Source: CAZHFW01 sp964531675 (GTDB lineage: Bacteria; Planctomycetota; Phycisphaerae; Phycisphaerales; UBA1924). Taken from it: 64,000 nt of DNA. Under the pieces are notes generated by a model that was given only the letters and a program-made list of their open reading frames with translations, made no database searches and was not told the origin of the DNA. The position numbers and the translations under genes were made by a program. Where the stretch lies: positions 1-64,000 of the forward strand of contig CAZHFW010000016.1 of assembly GCA_964531675.1 (NCBI GenBank), written 5' to 3'. This document shows, in pieces, positions 18,612-29,121 of this stretch (its first letter is position 1; the number at the start of each line of letters is the position of its first letter).

Positions 18612-20128
18612 AGCGCTCGTTCACGTTCGCAGCGGCGTTGTGTCTGTCCGCGGGCTCGGCCCTGGCGCAGGACGCCGACGCGATCATCGCCCGCGCCCGG
18701 GAAGCCACGGGCATCGAGCACCTGACCCAGGACCGGGCGGTCAGGCTCCGGGGCAAGGGCGAGATGGCGGGCCTTCCCATGGACTTCGAGATGATCTTTG
18801 ATGGCAAGGGACGCTTCGTGCAGCGCTTCACCGGGCCGATCACCGTGATCTACGGCTTCGACGGCGCCAACGCCTGGACCCACGACATCGGAGGCGAAGA
18901 ACGCGTGCTCGACCTGCGCGACCGCAGGACCGTGATGGCCGCTGCCGCGTTCGTGTCGGGCTGGTGGTTGCACCCCGCCTCCGGCGCGACCCTTGCCGCG
19001 GGTTCCGTGCCGGGCTCGGTGGAGTGGCGCGGCAGCGACGACTCGACCGCCGAAGCGCAGTTCGACGCGTCCACGGGGATGCCCTCGGCGTGGAGCGCCA
19101 AGGCCTCGATGGGACGCCGTTCCAGCACGCTCAGCGGCGTCGTCACGCTCGGTGAGGGCGCGTCCAAAATGGCGTTCCCCGCCAAGATCGAGACGGTTTC
19201 GGACGGCGCGGGCACCGTGACCATCACCAGCGCGGAGTCCTACACGCCGACCGACGCCGAGTTCACGCTTGATCCGAGCCGTGGAAAGGACGCGCGGTTT
19301 GATCCGTCCCGCTCACCCACGCTCGAAGTCACCAAGGCCAAGACCGGGCACATGCTCGTGCACGTGACCATCAACGACCAGGACGCGGGGCTCTTCATCT
19401 TCGACACGGGCGCCGGAGGAACGGTCATCTCCAAGGCGCTGGCGCAGAAGCTCAAGCTCGACGAGTTCGGCGAAGTGCCGATGGTGGGCGTGGGCGGGGC
19501 GATCAAGTCCACGTTCGTCAGGCCGGCTTCCATGAATGTGGGGCCGATGACGATCGACAAGCCCCTCATGAACACGCTGGACACCGGATTCCTCACCCAA
19601 GCGATGGGGACGGAGATCTCGGGGATCATCGGCTATGGGCTCATGCACCGCGCGATCGTGGAAGTGGACCGCGCGAACCTGAAGGTCGCGCTGCACGATC
19701 CCGACACCTTCAAGGACGATGCCCTGCACTGGCAGGAGCTCCGCGTCTCGCAGCGCGTGCCCGTCGCCAAGTGCACCTTCGAGGGGCACGAAGGCTGGTT
19801 CCGCCTCGACACGGGCGCATCGGGACCATTCGCGACGATTCATCAGGCGACGGTGAAGCAGTTCAACCTGCTCGAAGGCAGGGAAGTCACCGACACGCAG
19901 ATGGGAGGCGTGGGAGGCAAGGTCCCCGCCAAGCGTGGGACGCTCAAGACCTTCACGATCGGCGGCAGAACGAGCGAGAATGTGACCGCGGACTTTTCGC
20001 TCGAAGACAAGGGCGCGTTCGCCGAAGCGACCCTCTCAGGCAATCTGGGCATGACCGCGCTGTCGGGCTTCGACATCTTCTTTGACTACCACGGCAAGCG
20101 CGTCGCGTTTGTCGCGGGCAAGCCCTGA
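18608..20128 (+). CDS. Secreted protein with two retropepsin-like aspartic protease domains
   Basis: 506 residues with a signal peptide (1-20, SALA-Q). Residues about 21-235 are a beta-rich region without a named motif. Two clan AA aspartic protease domains follow. The first has FDTGAGGTVI (Asp266) and the second LDTGASG (Asp401); each is followed by the hydrophobic-Gly strand typical of retropepsins (SGIIGYGLM; SGNLGMTAL). Retropepsins are active as dimers, so one chain with two DTG motifs could form its own active site. A periplasmic or exported peptidase role is likely, substrate unknown. The ATG overlaps the upstream regulator stop codon (ATGA). Confidence 0.88.
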   Translation: MKRSFTFAAALCLSAGSALAQDADAIIARAREATGIEHLTQDRAVRLRGKGEMAGLPMDFEMIFDGKGRFVQRFTGPITVIYGFDGANAWTHDIGGEERVLDLRDRRTVMAAAAFVSGWWLHPASGATLAAGSVPGSVEWRGSDDSTAEAQFDASTGMPSAWSAKASMGRRSSTLSGVVTLGEGASKMAFPAKIETVSDGAGTVTITSAESYTPTDAEFTLDPSRGKDARFDPSRSPTLEVTKAKTGHMLVHVTINDQDAGLFIFDTGAGGTVISKALAQKLKLDEFGEVPMVGVGGAIKSTFVRPASMNVGPMTIDKPLMNTLDTGFLTQAMGTEISGIIGYGLMHRAIVEVDRANLKVALHDPDTFKDDALHWQELRVSQRVPVAKCTFEGHEGWFRLDTGASGPFATIHQATVKQFNLLEGREVTDTQMGGVGGKVPAKRGTLKTFTIGGRTSENVTADFSLEDKGAFAEATLSGNLGMTALSGFDIFFDYHGKRVAFVAGKP

Positions 20129-20130
20129 AC

Positions 20131-22374
20131 TCAGGCGTGCACGCCGCGGTGTGCCGCGACAATCCGGATCTCATCGAAGCTGATCAGCCCCTCGGAGCCC
20201 GCTCCGTCCGTGCCGGATGGGAGCGGCTCCGCGCCGTTGAGCTTCACGTAAATCGGCTTGATGAGCTCGCCTCCCACCTCTTCGATCGCCCCGGCGATGC
20301 GGGACTCGACGTCGGGGGCGACCCAGGGCGAGATCGAGTGCGGCTGCTCTTCGCGGATGAAGTCCAGCAGATACCCGACCACCGTTGAACGGGCCCGCCC
20401 GGTGGCCTGCATGACCTCGGAAATGGTCTGTCCCGCGCGGAATCGCGGGGCCGCCGCCAGCGAGCCCGGGGAACGCTTCACGGTCTCCGGATCACGCGTC
20501 CCCGATGCGGCATCCAGCGCGAGCGAACTCTCGGCCGCGGCTTCTCGCAACGCGATGAGGATCAGCTCGCCCAGATCCTGCGCCTTCTTCTGCCCGATGC
20601 CCTTGATCGAGAGCAAGGCCCGCGGCGTGCTCGGCCGCGCCCGGCAGAGCTCTTCGAGCGAAGCGTCGCCCAGAATGACGAACGGCGGCACGCCTCGCTC
20701 TTCCGCGAGCTGGCGTCGCCAGACGCGCAGACGCTCGAAGAGCTCGCGCTCCTGGATCGAGAGCTGCACCCCCGCTGCCGCGGCGGCCTTCTTCCCCTTC
20801 GCCTTGCTCCCGCTGGCGACCTTCGGCTCGACGAGCATCGCCTGACGCTGATTCTTGAGCACTTCGAGCGACGTGGGCGAGAGCCTGATGGTCGGATACT
20901 CGCCATCGGCCCGCTCGAGATCGCCGGTGTCAACGAGCTGATTGATGTACCCGACGAGCTGGTCCTTCTTGTGCTGGCTCAGGATGCCGAACGTGGAGAG
21001 CTTGTCATGCCCATAGCGGGCGACGCGCTCGGAGCGTGAGCCCAGCAGCACGTCCGCGATGTGGATCGCGCCGAAGCGCTGCTCGCAACGCGCCACGCAC
21101 GAGAGGATCTTGCGGGCGATGTCCTGCGCATCGACCACAGGCGAGAGCTCGCCGAGGCAGAAGTCGCACGCGCCGCACTCGCCTCCCTCGTACGTCTGGC
21201 CGAAATACTCCACGATCGCCCGATGCCGGCAGCGGGCACCCGACACGAGCCTGGCCATTTGGTTCAGGAGTCCGACCTGAGCCTCCACGTGCTCGGGGGG
21301 CGCTCCGGACTCCTCGGCGCTGCGCTCGATGAGCTGCTTCCAGCGCATCACGTCAGCGCTGGAGTGGAACAGGATGCACTCGGCCGGCAGCCCGTCGCGC
21401 CCGGCGCGCCCGGTCTCCTGCTGATACGCCTCGATGGACTTGGGCATCGCCGCGTGCACCACGCACCGCACATCGCCCCGATCGATCCCCATGCCGAACG
21501 CGACGGTGGCGCACACGACATTGAGACGCTCGGCGCGGAAGTAATCGCTGACGCGTGAACGGGCCTTGGCGTCCATCCCGGCGTGATACGCCTTGGCGTC
21601 GATGCCCAGATCCGTCAGGCCCGTGGCCATCGACTCGGTGTCCTTGCGCGAGATGCAGTACACGATGGCGGCCCGATCGTGGTGCCTCCGCAACGCCTCA
21701 GCAACCTGCTTCAGGACCCCGGCACGCGGGAACACGCGATAGGTCAGGTTCGGGCGATCGAAGTTGCCGACCAGCTCGACCGGGTCGCGCAGGTGGAGCT
21801 GCTCGATGATGTCCGCACGCACGCGCGGCGTCGCGGTCGCGGTGTACGCGCCGATCGGCACGCCCGGGAAGACCTCGCGAAGCTCACGGAGCCTGCGATA
21901 CTCCGGGCGGAAGTCATGGCCCCACTGGCTGATGCAGTGCGCCTCGTCGATCGCGATCGCACCCACCCCGAGCCTGACGCAGAACGCCAGGAAATCGGGC
22001 ATCAGCAGCCGTTCGGGCGCGACCAAGAGCAGGCGGAGCGAGCGCTGCTTGACGTGCTCGCGGAGCTCGTTCTGCTCCTCGGATGTGAGATGCCCATGGT
22101 CTGCCGCTGCGGGCACGCCCGCCTGCCGCATGGCGGCCACCTGATCGCGCATCAGGGCGATCAGGGGCGACACCACCAGCGTGCACTTGCCCGAGACCAG
22201 CGGCGGGACCTGATAGCAGAGCGACTTTCCGCCGCCGGTGGGCATGACCGTGAGCAGATCGCGTCCCGCGAGCGTCGCGTTGATCGCCTCGTCCTGGAGC
22301 GGGCGCAGCGCGTCAAACCCCCAGTGGAGTTTCAAGACCCTGGCGATCTCATCTTTTCGCGAACGCGCGGTCAA
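20131..22374 (-). CDS. recQ: ATP-dependent DNA helicase RecQ
   Basis: 747 residues. Helicase core: Q-motif region FDALRPLQ, Walker A MPTGGGKS (44-51), IDEAHCISQWGHDFR, TATATP and the arginine-finger QETGRAGRDG. A zinc-binding segment with four Cys (ARCRH, GECGACDFC) and an RQC winged helix follow at about 370-520. An HRDC domain lies at about 560-640 and a further helical or HTH-like C-terminal extension to 747. RecQ unwinds DNA 3' to 5' in recombination and repair. Its start overlaps the stop of the upstream NlpC-like gene by 4 bases, so they form one operon. Confidence 0.96.
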   Translation of the reverse strand: MTARSRKDEIARVLKLHWGFDALRPLQDEAINATLAGRDLLTVMPTGGGKSLCYQVPPLVSGKCTLVVSPLIALMRDQVAAMRQAGVPAAADHGHLTSEEQNELREHVKQRSLRLLLVAPERLLMPDFLAFCVRLGVGAIAIDEAHCISQWGHDFRPEYRRLRELREVFPGVPIGAYTATATPRVRADIIEQLHLRDPVELVGNFDRPNLTYRVFPRAGVLKQVAEALRRHHDRAAIVYCISRKDTESMATGLTDLGIDAKAYHAGMDAKARSRVSDYFRAERLNVVCATVAFGMGIDRGDVRCVVHAAMPKSIEAYQQETGRAGRDGLPAECILFHSSADVMRWKQLIERSAEESGAPPEHVEAQVGLLNQMARLVSGARCRHRAIVEYFGQTYEGGECGACDFCLGELSPVVDAQDIARKILSCVARCEQRFGAIHIADVLLGSRSERVARYGHDKLSTFGILSQHKKDQLVGYINQLVDTGDLERADGEYPTIRLSPTSLEVLKNQRQAMLVEPKVASGSKAKGKKAAAAAGVQLSIQERELFERLRVWRRQLAEERGVPPFVILGDASLEELCRARPSTPRALLSIKGIGQKKAQDLGELILIALREAAAESSLALDAASGTRDPETVKRSPGSLAAAPRFRAGQTISEVMQATGRARSTVVGYLLDFIREEQPHSISPWVAPDVESRIAGAIEEVGGELIKPIYVKLNGAEPLPSGTDGAGSEGLISFDEIRIVAAHRGVHA

Positions 22375-23174
22375 GGCTTGGCGTCCTCCTTGGAGGAAGC
22401 CGCCGCACCGATCTCCGCGAGCTTCACACGCCCGATCGAGAGCGGCCTCTCATCCACCACGTGGAACTTCGCCTTGGGATCCGTGCTCGGCGCATAGCCC
22501 GCGATGGAGCCGTCCTGACGCACATAAATCCGGCACACGCCCACGCCCAGCCCCGGATGAAACTTCCCGGCCTTGTCCACGCGCGAGTCCCCCGGACCAT
22601 GACCAAGACTGCTCGAGTCGATGATGCGCACCGTCCACTGCGTTGTGCCAGCAACGACCGGAGGCGCTTGCGACGACTCTTCGGGCCTTGCATCCACGAC
22701 CATGACATGGCCCGAGTTGTCCGAGTCCGGCGGATACTTGATCGCGATCAGATCGCCCGGCTCGACCAGATCGAGCTTCGTGATCACCTCGAAGTGCTTG
22801 CCCGCCTCGATGGTGCGCTGATAGTGGATCGCCAGCGGGCGCTCGCGCCCGAACCACGCCTTGAGGTCGGCCCGGGTGAGGCAATAGGCGTCCTTGAGAA
22901 TCTCGTTCACCAGGCCCGAGCAGTCCGTCCTGCAGGTTCCGGGCGCGTCGGCAGACTTCCAGCGGACGATCGTGGGCCGGTGCTGGTAGTCGGTGGTCTC
23001 GGCGTCACGCACCAGCTCGCGGAGCCGCGTGAGGTGCCGAGGCTCGGCAGAGGCCGCGGTCGGAGCCGTCGCAACGGTCGCGGGGGCGGCCCTTGGTGCA
23101 CCTGGCGCGACGCTTCCGGGCTGGGCGGAAAACGCCAGCACTGCCGCGAGCATCCATGCAGTTCCGAAAGGCAT
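22371..23174 (-). CDS. Secreted NlpC/P60-like cysteine peptidase candidate
   Basis: 267 residues with a signal peptide at about 1-25. The C-terminal 170 residues have an NlpC/P60-like arrangement: TDCSGLVNEIL with the nucleophile Cys, GDLIAIKY, and SGHVMVVD with the His. Enzymes of this fold cut peptidoglycan peptides or amides in the cell wall. The match is by motif pattern only. The start at 23174 gives the signal peptide; the frame is open far upstream but that part overlaps the ada gene and is not coding-like. The stop overlaps the recQ start, a surprising partner for an envelope enzyme. Confidence 0.7.
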   Translation of the reverse strand: MPFGTAWMLAAVLAFSAQPGSVAPGAPRAAPATVATAPTAASAEPRHLTRLRELVRDAETTDYQHRPTIVRWKSADAPGTCRTDCSGLVNEILKDAYCLTRADLKAWFGRERPLAIHYQRTIEAGKHFEVITKLDLVEPGDLIAIKYPPDSDNSGHVMVVDARPEESSQAPPVVAGTTQWTVRIIDSSSLGHGPGDSRVDKAGKFHPGLGVGVCRIYVRQDGSIAGYAPSTDPKAKFHVVDERPLSIGRVKLAEIGAAASSKEDAKP

Positions 23175-23334
23175 GCTGCGGAGCGTACAACGCCTCAAGG
23201 AAGGATTCCGCATGAATCCTCGGGACTTTGGGACTTTTCGCGCCGCCCCTCCGGGCCGCTGCCGAGGGCCAAGAATCCGACATCGGTGCCCGAAAATCGG
23301 AGGATGGGCAAACGCTCCCCGCGATGCTTCTGGC

Positions 23335-24516
23335 ATGCTGATCGCCACCATGCCCGCCGGCCTTTCAAACCCCGCCCCCACCACGCCCGCGGCCCTGCCT
23401 CCCGCGGACCGGATGTACCGGGCACTCGTCGAGCGCGACATCGCGTTCGACGGCAGCTTCGTGGTCGGGGTGAAGTCCACCGGGATCTTCTGCCGGTGCA
23501 TCTGCACCGCCCGCAAGCCCCTCCGCAAGAACGTCGAGTTCTTCGCGACTCCCAAGGAGGCGTTGCACGCGGGCTACCGCGCCTGCCGCCGCTGCCGCCC
23601 GATGGAGGACCCCGCGAGCGACAAAGCCCCCGCATGGCTCGATCAACTCAAGAAGCTCGCGGACGAGCATCCGCAGCGCCGGCTCCGCGACGCGGACCTG
23701 ATCGCGATGAAGCTCGATCCCTCCACAGTCAGGCGCCAGTTCAAGAGCCGCTTCGGCATGACCTTTCAGGCCTACGCCCGCGCCAGACGCATGGGCCTGG
23801 CGCTCAACGCGGTCAGGCAGGGCAAGAGGCTGGAGCAGGCCAAGTCCCAGTCGGGACACCGCTCCGACTCGGGCTTCCGCGAGGCCTTCGAGCGACTCTT
23901 CGGAAACGCCAGAGGCAATCCGACCCGCGTGCTTGCGGCTCGCTGGATCGACACCCCCATCGGCTCCATGCTCGCGCTGGTGGACGATGAAGGCCTGCGC
24001 CTGCTCGACTTCGTGGACCGCCGCGGCCTGGAACGCCAGATCACCCGCATCCGCGCCAAGCTCGCGTGCGTGATCGTGCCCGGCGAACACCAACACCTGG
24101 ACCGCGTGCAGGCACAGCTCCACGCCTACTTCGCGGGACGTTCACGATTGCTCATCGATCCGAGCGCTCAAGGCGTCAAGGGCGAAGTTGCCTTCGGCGT
24201 GCCTCTGGTCCCGGGCGGCGGGGAGACTCCCTTCCAGCAGAAAATCTGGGCCCAGCTCCGCTCCATCCCGTTCGGTCAGACCCGGAGCTACGCCGAGCAG
24301 GCCCGGGCCATCGGCAATCCCGCGGCGGTCCGCGCCGTCGCGCGAGCCAACGGCGAGAACTTCCTCGCACTGGTCACCCCCTGCCATCGCGTCATCGGCT
24401 CCGACGGCTCCATGACCGGCTACGGCGGCGGCGTGTGGCGCAAGCAATGGCTCCTCGAACACGAGCGCAAAGTCGCAACCCAGACGCCCACCCGCGACGC
24501 TGCTGCACGCATCTGA
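23335..24516 (+). CDS. ada: Ada, methylphosphotriester and O6-methylguanine methyltransferase/regulator
   Basis: 393 residues in the order of classical Ada. The N-terminal Ada zinc domain has acceptor and ligand cysteines Cys53 and Cys57 (GIFCRCIC) and Cys84, Cys87 (ACRRC). It is followed by an AraC-type HTH region (about 95-170) and a C-terminal O6-alkylguanine-DNA methyltransferase with the acceptor motif PCHRVIG. It repairs alkylated DNA by irreversible self-methylation and, once methylated, activates its regulon. Cys55 is an extra cysteine between the first two ligands. ATG at 23335 or at 23350 are both possible; neither has a strong ribosome binding site. Confidence 0.93.
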   Translation: MLIATMPAGLSNPAPTTPAALPPADRMYRALVERDIAFDGSFVVGVKSTGIFCRCICTARKPLRKNVEFFATPKEALHAGYRACRRCRPMEDPASDKAPAWLDQLKKLADEHPQRRLRDADLIAMKLDPSTVRRQFKSRFGMTFQAYARARRMGLALNAVRQGKRLEQAKSQSGHRSDSGFREAFERLFGNARGNPTRVLAARWIDTPIGSMLALVDDEGLRLLDFVDRRGLERQITRIRAKLACVIVPGEHQHLDRVQAQLHAYFAGRSRLLIDPSAQGVKGEVAFGVPLVPGGGETPFQQKIWAQLRSIPFGQTRSYAEQARAIGNPAAVRAVARANGENFLALVTPCHRVIGSDGSMTGYGGGVWRKQWLLEHERKVATQTPTRDAAARI

Positions 24517-24606
24517 ACTCCACCAAGAGCACTCCAGAGCCATCAAGAGCCGTCAGGTCGTGCTCATGGCCTCACCGATCATCACAAAACACCTCGTCGC
24601 ATCACG

Positions 24607-24702
24607 CCCGGTTTGAGCGCTTCGCTCAAACCGGGATGAACCGTCCGCGAACTCACCCACCTTGGGCGATCATCCTGGTTTGGACGAAGCGTCCAAACCA
24701 GG
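24607..24702. repeat. Paired palindrome element, copy 1
   Basis: Two perfect 29-base palindromes (13-bp stems, 3-base loops) 38 bases apart. The left one, 24607-24635, begins CCCGGTTTGAGCG; the right one, 24674-24702, begins CCTGGTTTGGACG. The linker contains GAACCGTCCGCGAAC. The same arrangement recurs at 24840-24935 and, diverged, at 28973-29080. Confidence 0.9.
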
Positions 24703-24729
24703 CGTGACCACACCATCCGTCCGAGCCGC

Positions 24730-24743
24730 GTCGCGCAAGCGAC
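24730..24743. repeat. GCAA-loop hairpin repeat GTCGC-GCAA-GCGAC, copy 1
   Basis: A 5-bp stem with a GCAA tetraloop, embedded in a 26-base block (24723-24748) that recurs with one change at 25045-25070. An inverted, slightly diverged copy is at 25120-25136. Confidence 0.6.
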
Positions 24744-24839
24744 CGGTCCACCGCTCGCCACAGGCCCCTCGGGTCACCCAGACACCCACGGACAGTCCGC
24801 CACACTCGCGGAGCCCCAACCACACCCGATCGCATCACG

Positions 24840-24935
24840 CCCGGTTTGAGCGCCTCGCTCAAACCGGGATGAACCGTCCGCGAACGCACCCACCCTGGGC
24901 CATGATCCTGGTTTGGACGAAACGTCCAAACCAGG
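24840..24935. repeat. Paired palindrome element, copy 2
   Basis: Same two palindromes as copy 1 (24840-24868 and 24907-24935), with the same 38-base linker length. Only loop or linker bases differ, so the stems are conserved. The copies start 233 bases apart. Confidence 0.9.
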
Positions 24936-24986
24936 CGTGGCGCCACCTTCGCATCGCTTGCGGCTGGTGACTTGCCCTCGCGCATG

Positions 24987-25018
24987 AAAAAGGGCCCGAG
25001 CAAACCGCCCGGGCCCTT
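24987..25018 (-). terminator. Intrinsic terminator of acnA
   Basis: On the minus strand AAGGGCCC and GGGCCCTT form the stem, followed by TTTTTC. It lies about 150 bases after the acnA stop. Further inverted repeats sit between the stop codon and this hairpin. Confidence 0.7.
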
Positions 25019-25044
25019 CTCATCCTTCAGCTTTTCATCCTTCA

Positions 25045-25070
25045 GAGCCGTGTCGCGCAAGCGACCGGTC
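25045..25070. repeat. GCAA-loop hairpin repeat, copy 2
   Basis: GAGCCGTGTCGCGCAAGCGA followed by CCGGTC, matching 24723-24748 with one change. The inverted copy at 25120-25136 could pair with it to form a larger stem in an acnA transcript. Confidence 0.6.
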
Positions 25071-25164
25071 TTCTTCGCTTCAGACGCCTTCCGCTCGCAA
25101 GACGCCCACGTTTGGCCTGCCGGTCGCTTGCACGACCACACTCGGACAACCCGCGGCGCGGGGC

Positions 25165-27930
<2,766 letters not shown>

Positions 27931-28040
27931 CGCGTGCTCCTTGGTGCCGCGGATTCCGCGGCGAACCGGAAGGCGGGCCGCTCGTTCGATGAGCCGCCAA
28001 CGCCCCTCCGACGCCATGACTATCGCCCTGCTCGGAGCAT

Positions 28041-28077
28041 GAATCAAATCGATCCGGATTAGGTCGCCGATTGATTC
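28041..28077 (-). promoter_or_regulatory. Inverted repeat upstream of acnA
   Basis: GAATCAA (28041-28047) and TTGATTC (28071-28077) form an exact inverted repeat spanning 37 bases, with ATCCGGAT inside. It lies 110-150 bases before the acnA start codon in an AT-richer stretch, where a promoter or regulator site is expected. No clear -35/-10 pair was identified. Confidence 0.3.
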
Positions 28078-28122
28078 TGTTTATGACAGGCCGGTGGGTG
28101 CGCCCGCCGGGGAGACCGCCCC

Positions 28123-28851
28123 TCAGCTCGGACGCTGCTTCTCCCACGGGTCCTCGCGGCGCGGGTCGTACCAGAGGCCCAGGCCCTCCTTGGTCTCGAC
28201 GAGCTTCCGGCGTGCAAAGACGCCCCGGATGAACAGCGGGTAGATCTCCATGAACCCGTACGTCCGGAGCTTGCGCCCGGAGGTCAGCACAGGCTCCCTG
28301 ATGATCTCGAACCTGCCGTGGACCTTGAGCGCCTTGGCGAGCTCGATCTCCTCGCTCGCATAGACCGTCTCGTCCCAGCCCCCCGCCTTGTCGAACGCCT
28401 CGCGCGTGCAGAAGAAGAAGCACCCGCCGGTGAGCTTCATCCATCGGAACGCGGTGTTGAAGATGAACAGCGCGAGCTTGGCGGTCAGCGGGATCGGGCC
28501 GTCAAACCGGACCTGGCCCCCGCCCCCGACCGCGCCGCCCTTGATCTTCTCGAGGCCCTGCTGAATGTTGGCCGCGTTCACCTGCGTATCCGCGTCGATG
28601 AAGAACAGCACCTGCCCCTTGGCGTGCCTGGCCCCCAGATTCCGCGTCGCCGCGATCTGGCGCCGCTCGTGCCGGACGACCATCGCTCCTCGCTCTTTGG
28701 CGATCCTTGGCGTCGCATCGTCGGACGCGTCATCGGCGACGATGATGTCGTGCTCGAGCGCAAGCCGCACCGCGGCTTCCTTGATGGACTTCAGCGTCCG
28801 CCCAAGGTTCTTCTCTTCGTTGTGCGCGGGGATGACGAACGACACGAGCAT
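28123..28851 (-). CDS. Family 2 glycosyltransferase
   Basis: 242 residues. GT-A fold of family GT2: the start VSFVIPAHNEEKNL, nucleotide-binding ADDASDDAT, the FFIDADTQV metal motif (DxD) and a GGWDETVYASEE acceptor-side motif. A hydrophobic patch FIFNTAFRWM may associate with the membrane. It should transfer a sugar from a nucleotide sugar, perhaps to a lipid carrier; donor and acceptor are not readable. The start at 28851 sits immediately before the conserved first strand; longer frames upstream run through repeats and are not credible. Confidence 0.9.
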   Translation of the reverse strand: MLVSFVIPAHNEEKNLGRTLKSIKEAAVRLALEHDIIVADDASDDATPRIAKERGAMVVRHERRQIAATRNLGARHAKGQVLFFIDADTQVNAANIQQGLEKIKGGAVGGGGQVRFDGPIPLTAKLALFIFNTAFRWMKLTGGCFFFCTREAFDKAGGWDETVYASEEIELAKALKVHGRFEIIREPVLTSGRKLRTYGFMEIYPLFIRGVFARRKLVETKEGLGLWYDPRREDPWEKQRPS

Positions 28852-28911
28852 GAGGCCAACGGTATGCCCTCCCAGGCTGACGCTGAAGCACACGCCCACA
28901 GCGCCGCGGAC

Positions 28912-28974
28912 GTGCACACGCACACGCACACTCTCGCTCACGCTCACGCGCATGCGAACGCGCACGCACACGCC
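28912..28974. repeat. Alternating purine-pyrimidine tract (CACACG/CTCACG-rich)
   Basis: About 60 bases made almost wholly of CACACG, CTCACG, CGCATG and CGCACG words, mostly alternating purine and pyrimidine. It directly abuts the palindrome at 28973 and lies upstream of the glycosyltransferase gene. Confidence 0.7.
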
Positions 28975-29080
28975 CGGTTTGGGCGCTTCGCCCAAACCGG
29001 GATCACCCACCCGCGAATCAAAAGGCCCCCGCTCCCTCACGCATCCCATCCCGGATTGAGCAGAGACTGCTCAATCCGGG
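28973..29080. repeat. Paired palindrome element, copy 3 (diverged)
   Basis: Left palindrome 28973-29001 (CCCGGTTTGGGCG, 3-base loop, perfect) and right palindrome 29050-29080 (CCCGGATTGAGCA, 5-base loop, perfect), 48 bases apart. Relative to copies 1 and 2 the stems carry paired substitutions that keep perfect complementarity. Confidence 0.85.
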
Positions 29081-29121
29081 CGTGACTGAGCCTGCCACAC
29101 AGGCAGGGGGCTCGCCTTCTC

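Noticed and set aside
23175..23555. N-terminal extension of the NlpC-like protein
   Set aside because: The longer frame overlaps ada on the other strand, lacks coding character and would bury the signal peptide.
24600..24940. CRISPR array
   Set aside because: Only two large elements with paired palindromes and no short regular spacers; no cas genes.
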